From contig WHUZ01000044.1 of assembly GCA_015179045.1 (NCBI GenBank), forward strand, positions 124,001 to 188,000: a stretch of DNA of 64,000 nucleotides. Reading direction: 5' to 3'. Under the pieces are notes generated by a model. It searched no databases. It had not been told where the DNA came from and saw nothing but the letters and a program-made list of their open reading frames with translations. The stretch is from Kalaharituber pfeilii. Its lineage: Eukaryota > Ascomycota > Pezizomycetes > Pezizales > Pezizaceae. Shown piece after piece: positions 59,701 to 64,000 of this stretch. A program made the translations under genes and the position numbers. How positions within the stretch are numbered: position 1 is the first letter of the stretch; each line of letters opens with the position of its first letter.

Positions 59701-61576
59701 AGAAAGATGCTGGAAAACCCTTTGGCGCTTGTTGTTATCTCCATCGCTACAGACAACACCATTCCACTTCGACCAAGGCATAGGTCAGTTTGAAAATCAC
59801 ACACCCCTACCTCCTCTTGAACCCATTCCACCATCCACCCCACTTTCCCCCGTTTTCCCACCCTCCGCGCTGCCGCCCTGACAACCCGTCCGACAACCCC
59901 TCCAGCAGCCACGGGAGCGTTTCGCACCCCGCTCCCGCACCATCCCTTCAACCACACCGCCTCTCATATTGCATCTGAATTATAGCCCGCTTTCCCCAGC
60001 AGCCTCAGCAGCATACGACTCCCCCCACTCGAGCTGCGACTCAAGCTACCCCCGCCGCGGTCATTCCAGTGGTCACTCCCGACGGCCCTACTAGCAGCCT
60101 CTCCCCCATTCCACCACCCGTCCAACCGCCCCGTCCAACCGCCCCTTCAGCGACGGCTTCAGCAGCCAATCCGTCACCCTCCAGCAGCCGCTGGGACAAT
60201 ACAAATTACCCCTTAACAGGTCAAGTACTCCTATGTGCTATTCTCTGTATATTTTTTTGATTTTGTTTCGTCTGGCAGTTTATCTTATTGGTAACTTTCA
60301 CACCAACGGCAGCTTTCTTGCGATCTATTTGTGGGTACACGGGGCTTCAGAAAAGACCAGGTCTATAAATATGGTCGACGGAGGAATGCCTGGCTAGCTG
60401 GGCGTAATTTAGAGCTTGGAGATACACAGTGGTTGTAACTTGTGGGTACATGGAGCTTGAGACATGCCAGGTCTGTAAACATGGACGAGGAGGAAGCCTG
60501 GCTGAGCTAGATAATTAATTCGAAACAAGGGGATGTACCTCTTATAATACAAGCGAATAACATATGGGTACATGGGGGTTAAACTGCTGGCTACATAGGG
60601 ACTGAACTGCTAAGGGCGTGGAGATTAACAACGCTTGGTATACGGGGACTAAACTGGAGCATCATGGCGATCGTGGGTACAAGGCTTAGCGGGTACAAGG
60701 GGTTTCCATGTGCAGAGTAAACATTTGCTCATAGATCTATACCTTTTTTTTGCTGTTGGTCCAGATTCTGGCTTTGTGCTGTATCGTTGGTTATTTGTTA
60801 AACCAGGCCTGATTTAGTTTAGTAGTAAACGGTTGGCTCAAGGATGGACATAAGAGAAGGAAGTAGAGGAACGGGTGGAGAGGGTGGGGAAGTACTTCGT
60901 AGAGAGAATTATTAAGGCTACAAAAGGGTGCCCTGCGACAATCTCACAAGCAAGAGTACCGGTTGCAAGAGGCTCCTCTAGTCTGGAGGCTCCTCGTCAG
61001 TCTTGTCGGGTTCTCAAAGGACTAGGATAGCCAGCCAGCTAGCTTAGTCAGCCACTAAGCGGCAGTCTGGTTCGAGACTGCAGCCAGCTATTCGCTTTTC
61101 TACTACCCACCCGGTACCCTATTTCTTCTTCCCTTGTCTGCCTCACCATCACAGCTTAGGCTCGTCCCAAGGTGTTTTGCTGTGACCAGGTATAGAGTTT
61201 TACCACGCCTACTTCAGCTTCGCCAGCAGCGGCGCCAAGAGTAGCACATATAGTTTTTCTTTATTCTTTTCCGTTTATTTCTTTTATATATACCCCGATG
61301 GCTCATCTTCATGTTGTGCTATACAGGTTTCTAGCTATTCACGAAGTATGACATTCATTCTACTTTTAGAGGTGCTATACTGCTCTTTCTTAGAAAATAG
61401 GCAAGAAAGGGGCGGTTAAACAAGGTGGTGGGACGGAGGCTGCTGGAGTAACTGCTTGTGCGGCTAATAGATCCGGAGTGGGAGTGTGATATGCTGTTGC
61501 GCTTGCTGGAGGGGGGTGCGGGATGTTGCAGCAGCTGAAGGTAGGTGCAATTGAGGGGCGGTAGAATACGGGGGGT

Positions 61577-61800
61577 TCAAGATGCTGTTGGCCGCTGGGA
61601 GGGCTGCTGAAGGGATTTCGGAGGTGCGCTAAGTGGTCGTCGGAGGGGAGGGGGCGGACGGTGAACTGGAAGAAGAGGTGGAATTGTCAACTTTTCGAGC
61701 TCTATTGCTTCGTGAAGTAAAGATGGACTGTAATGCTCCGATTCCATGTGATTACTTTCCAGTAGAACCAGATTCGGCACTGGTAGAACTAGGGCAACCT
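61577..61800 (-). pseudogene. Second copy of the unknown Pro-rich frame, inverted
   Basis: Minus-strand counterpart of 59641-59700. It reads HMESEHYSPSLLHEAIELEKL and then a proline-rich stretch (LLPVHRPPPPLRRPLS). No domain recognised, no clear start or end; likely a relic of a repeated element. Confidence 0.3.
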
Positions 61801-63617
61801 GTTTATTTTGCTTATATATTCCTTTTTCTATGTACAGAGAATGGGTGGAAAAAACTGAGGCAATCTGGCGCTAGTTTGTGCTGATGTTGCCATGTCGGCC
61901 AACTCATTCAACGATGCCTCTCATCGCTACATTTCAACAGATTCGGGAATATTGGTCGGATATGTCGACCGATTGGCCGATTGTATCTATTAGTATTTCA
62001 GTCAAAATAGCAATATGGCCAGAAAAGGTGCTGATCAGGAAGGGGAGGCATAACTAAAGAAGCAACAGTAGAAATTGTTGAGAATAATCATCCTGCAGCG
62101 TCTGATATGCAATGCATTGTGCTATCGTAACACAGGAGTCACCTCACTATGACATTTTACTGACATATGCATTGAGGCAATGACCCTGTTGTGCTACCGT
62201 ATTGTTTAGAATCAGGTTTCTTGAAGTTTGTCTACAGGTCTGTTTCATCTGAAGTTGCTCCATGTCGTTTGTTCCGTATGTGTTTGCCGCGCGCACTTGT
62301 TGCCAAGTAACTATAGAAATACATTTTTCCTTTAGTCTCGTGATCTTTACTGGTAAATACCCTCTGTGCACTTGGTAGTACTAACTATATTTTTCACAGA
62401 AATTAAAAACGACGTTGGCGGGTAGTCATGCCAAGACCCCAAAGCAAACGCCGCAAGATGCCCTGGCTGGGTTAGTCACCGGGCACTAGCTTACCAAGAT
62501 CATAGGTTTTCTTCCCGCATGGAGTTTATCTCCCATTGTGCACTGGCGGCACGACGTTAGCGAGGATAAATAAATGAGCTTGAGTACGTCAGCTGGTACG
62601 CCCACAGCTGGTCCCAGTTTGACAGTAGGATCGAATCCTGCATGAGTTGCCAAGATAATAACTTTTCTGTGAGAGAACAATCCCGTTTCTGTAGCATAGA
62701 GTTCATTTACACACTCGTTTGTTTAGTCCCATGTAGTTCGGTTGTGTACTCGCGGGAAAACGACCCAATAGCCATGGTCCGTCAGCGAGGATCGATAAAT
62801 GAACTTGCAGTGAGAGGTCCTGTTGGAGAAATATGCCGCAGGAGATTTGCTGGGTCATACGTAGCTGAGCCGTGATGTAGTTCTGACGTCTTTTATTTCC
62901 TGGATCGTTTCTCTTGATCGAGAGCTGCCGTGCTATCGCAACCTCATTCCGTTCATGGATGCTTGTTTGGAGCATTTTTCATAGGAATCAAGAAACTGTA
63001 TCCTATGACAGCATTAAAGCAGCCCAGTCACGAGCCTCAAGTGAGTGCATGTAACCGTAATTGATCATAACCCCTTGCACGTCCGAAACAACTTAAAGTT
63101 AGATTATATTGAATAGGCAATCAATACAGAAGTGTCGAATGTATTAGACTTTAGACAGATGGTTTGATTGCTATTCCTTCGTATACAAATTCACCAATGT
63201 ACTGTATATATATACACAGAGTGAGGTTGCACTCGGGCCCTTACTGGCCTTCATCATGGCTTCCCGCTGATTTCCGATCATTTAAGCCATCTCTGACACG
63301 ATCGACCCATACGTCCGATCATACATTCCTGTAGATCTATAACAGAATATATGATGGATCTAATCGCCTTGATCATCCCATAATTGAATCCCCTAATCTC
63401 ATCTTGGAGTTTCGCAAACCGGGACGAAATTTCTTTCCTGCTTCCTTTCTTCCATAATTTTATGCGGTTCTCTCTGTCAGACCTCGGTTGACTTCTTTAG
63501 CGGCAACTCCGGATTTAAAACTTGTACAATAATCGTTGAGGCAAAACGTTGCAGCTTAACGGCAACAATACGCAACGCAACCTGTGAGAATATCTACATC
63601 CAACTTCATCTCAGACG

Positions 63618-63626
63618 TATATAAAA
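63618..63626 (+). promoter_or_regulatory. TATA-like box of the second NLR-like gene
   Basis: TATATAAAA about 66 bp upstream of the ATG at 63692, matching the spacing in the first copy. Confidence 0.5.
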
Positions 63627-63691
63627 TATACTAATAGTCTTCAGTACTATCACCGCTTCTTCAACATCAAACGAGAGAAGAAATAGTCAGC

Positions 63692-64000
63692 ATGAGTGGA
63701 CAAAAGCAAAAGAAACCATTCTTCAAGAATCTAGTGGCAGGTTTGTGCCAGGCTGTTCGGCCACAGAACCTGGACTCGACACAGCAACAGACCTTGTCCC
63801 CAGGCTCCTCGAACACTGGACCGGTAGTAATACTGGGATCTCGATTTCGATTTCCATGGCGTTCTAGAGGTTCGGCATCTCCAACCCCAGGGGTGGCTTC
63901 ACCTACCGTACCTGCTGCCACATCGACATCCCCGGCAGTCTCGGAAGGCGGCTTAGGCGCCGGAGCTGCAATGCCGACCGTACCCAATGCCGCATCGACA
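63692..64000 (+). CDS. Paralogue of the NACHT-ankyrin gene, N terminus only (runs off the window)
   Basis: ATGAGTGG start and the first residues MSGQKQKKPFFKNL closely match the first copy (MSGQKQKQRFFKKL). After a divergent stretch (about 15-65) it enters the same Ala/Thr/Ser/Gly-rich repeat type (SPTVPAATSTSPAVSEGGLGAGAAMPT). 103 codons are visible and the frame is open to the edge, so NACHT and repeat domains cannot be checked. The leader, with GAAATAGTCAGC before the ATG, is also conserved with the first copy. Confidence 0.8.
   Translation, partial: MSGQKQKKPFFKNLVAGLCQAVRPQNLDSTQQQTLSPGSSNTGPVVILGSRFRFPWRSRGSASPTPGVASPTVPAATSTSPAVSEGGLGAGAAMPTVPNAAST

Larger units (their letters stand above)
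57342..63691. other. Repeat-rich spacer between the two NLR-like genes
   Basis: 6.3 kb without an intact gene. It holds a mini LINE tail, an inverted pair of related fragments near 59.64 and 61.72-61.80 kb, two 111-bp direct repeats (60331-60441 and from 60442) with GTGGGTACA..GGGCTT..AGGTCT words, and Pro-codon-rich frames (59444-59881 and the minus strand of 61577-61780). A possible old tandem duplication near 62.5 and 62.8 kb shares AGCGAGGAT..ATAAATGA.CTTG. Confidence 0.5.

Noticed and set aside
58500..61290. LTR-retrotransposon reading of segments starting TGTTGG near 58.5 kb and the leader-like stretch at 60.8-61.3 kb
   Set aside because: No paired repeats and no gag/pol motifs in any frame.

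Overview
This is a 64 kb piece of nuclear DNA from a filamentous ascomycete (Pezizomycotina). Evidence: short GT-AG introns of about 50-70 bp, a divergent pair of myosin-motor chitin synthases, a GH128 cell-wall hydrolase, a ferric-reductase-type flavocytochrome, a NACHT-ankyrin NLR-like protein, LINE remnants and an intronless tRNA-Ile. The repeat content would suit Pezizomycetes (truffle or cup-fungus type), but that is inference.

Layout. 1-3.4 kb: CTF18 clamp-loader subunit. 4.7-19.9 kb: class V chitin synthase (csmA type, minus) and class VI/VII chitin synthase (csmB type, plus), head to head across a 3.7 kb shared upstream region. 20-22.4 kb: low-complexity DNA, a 90-bp TA-flanked fold-back element and tRNA-Ile(AAU). 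23.4-24.6 kb: basic/acidic DUF5872-like protein. 25.5-26.9 kb: secreted, probably GPI-anchored GH128. 29.9-33.9 kb: ferric/NADPH-oxidase-type reductase. 34-42 kb: gene-poor, with a decayed F-box/LRR-like remnant and a LINE fragment. 42.1-47.8 kb: AT-rich mobile island with a broken Pif1/Helitron-type helicase, a small frameshifted ORF, an intact two-exon 329-aa protein, and two arrays of a roughly 100-bp unit that looks like an iterated exon plus intron. 47.8-52.8 kb: minisatellites, a second LINE 3' end and pogo-like terminal repeats. 52.9-57.3 kb: NACHT protein with 14 near-identical ankyrin repeats. 57.3-63.7 kb: repeat remnants, including a 59-bp LINE tail with a clear 13-bp target duplication. 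63.7-64 kb: start of a second copy of the NLR-like gene, cut by the window end.

How it fits together. The two chitin synthases, the GH128 enzyme and possibly the reductase serve cell wall and surface redox. The right half is accessory DNA where LINE and helicase-type elements surround a duplicated NLR-like locus, the usual setting for fungal allorecognition or innate-immunity genes.

Quality warning. Three conserved genes (both chitin synthases and the DUF5872-like gene) and one unknown ORF are each broken by single-base length changes in short homopolymers. One base in the run restores the conserved frame each time. This pattern points to homopolymer errors in the assembly more than to pseudogenes, and automated gene models here should be treated with care.
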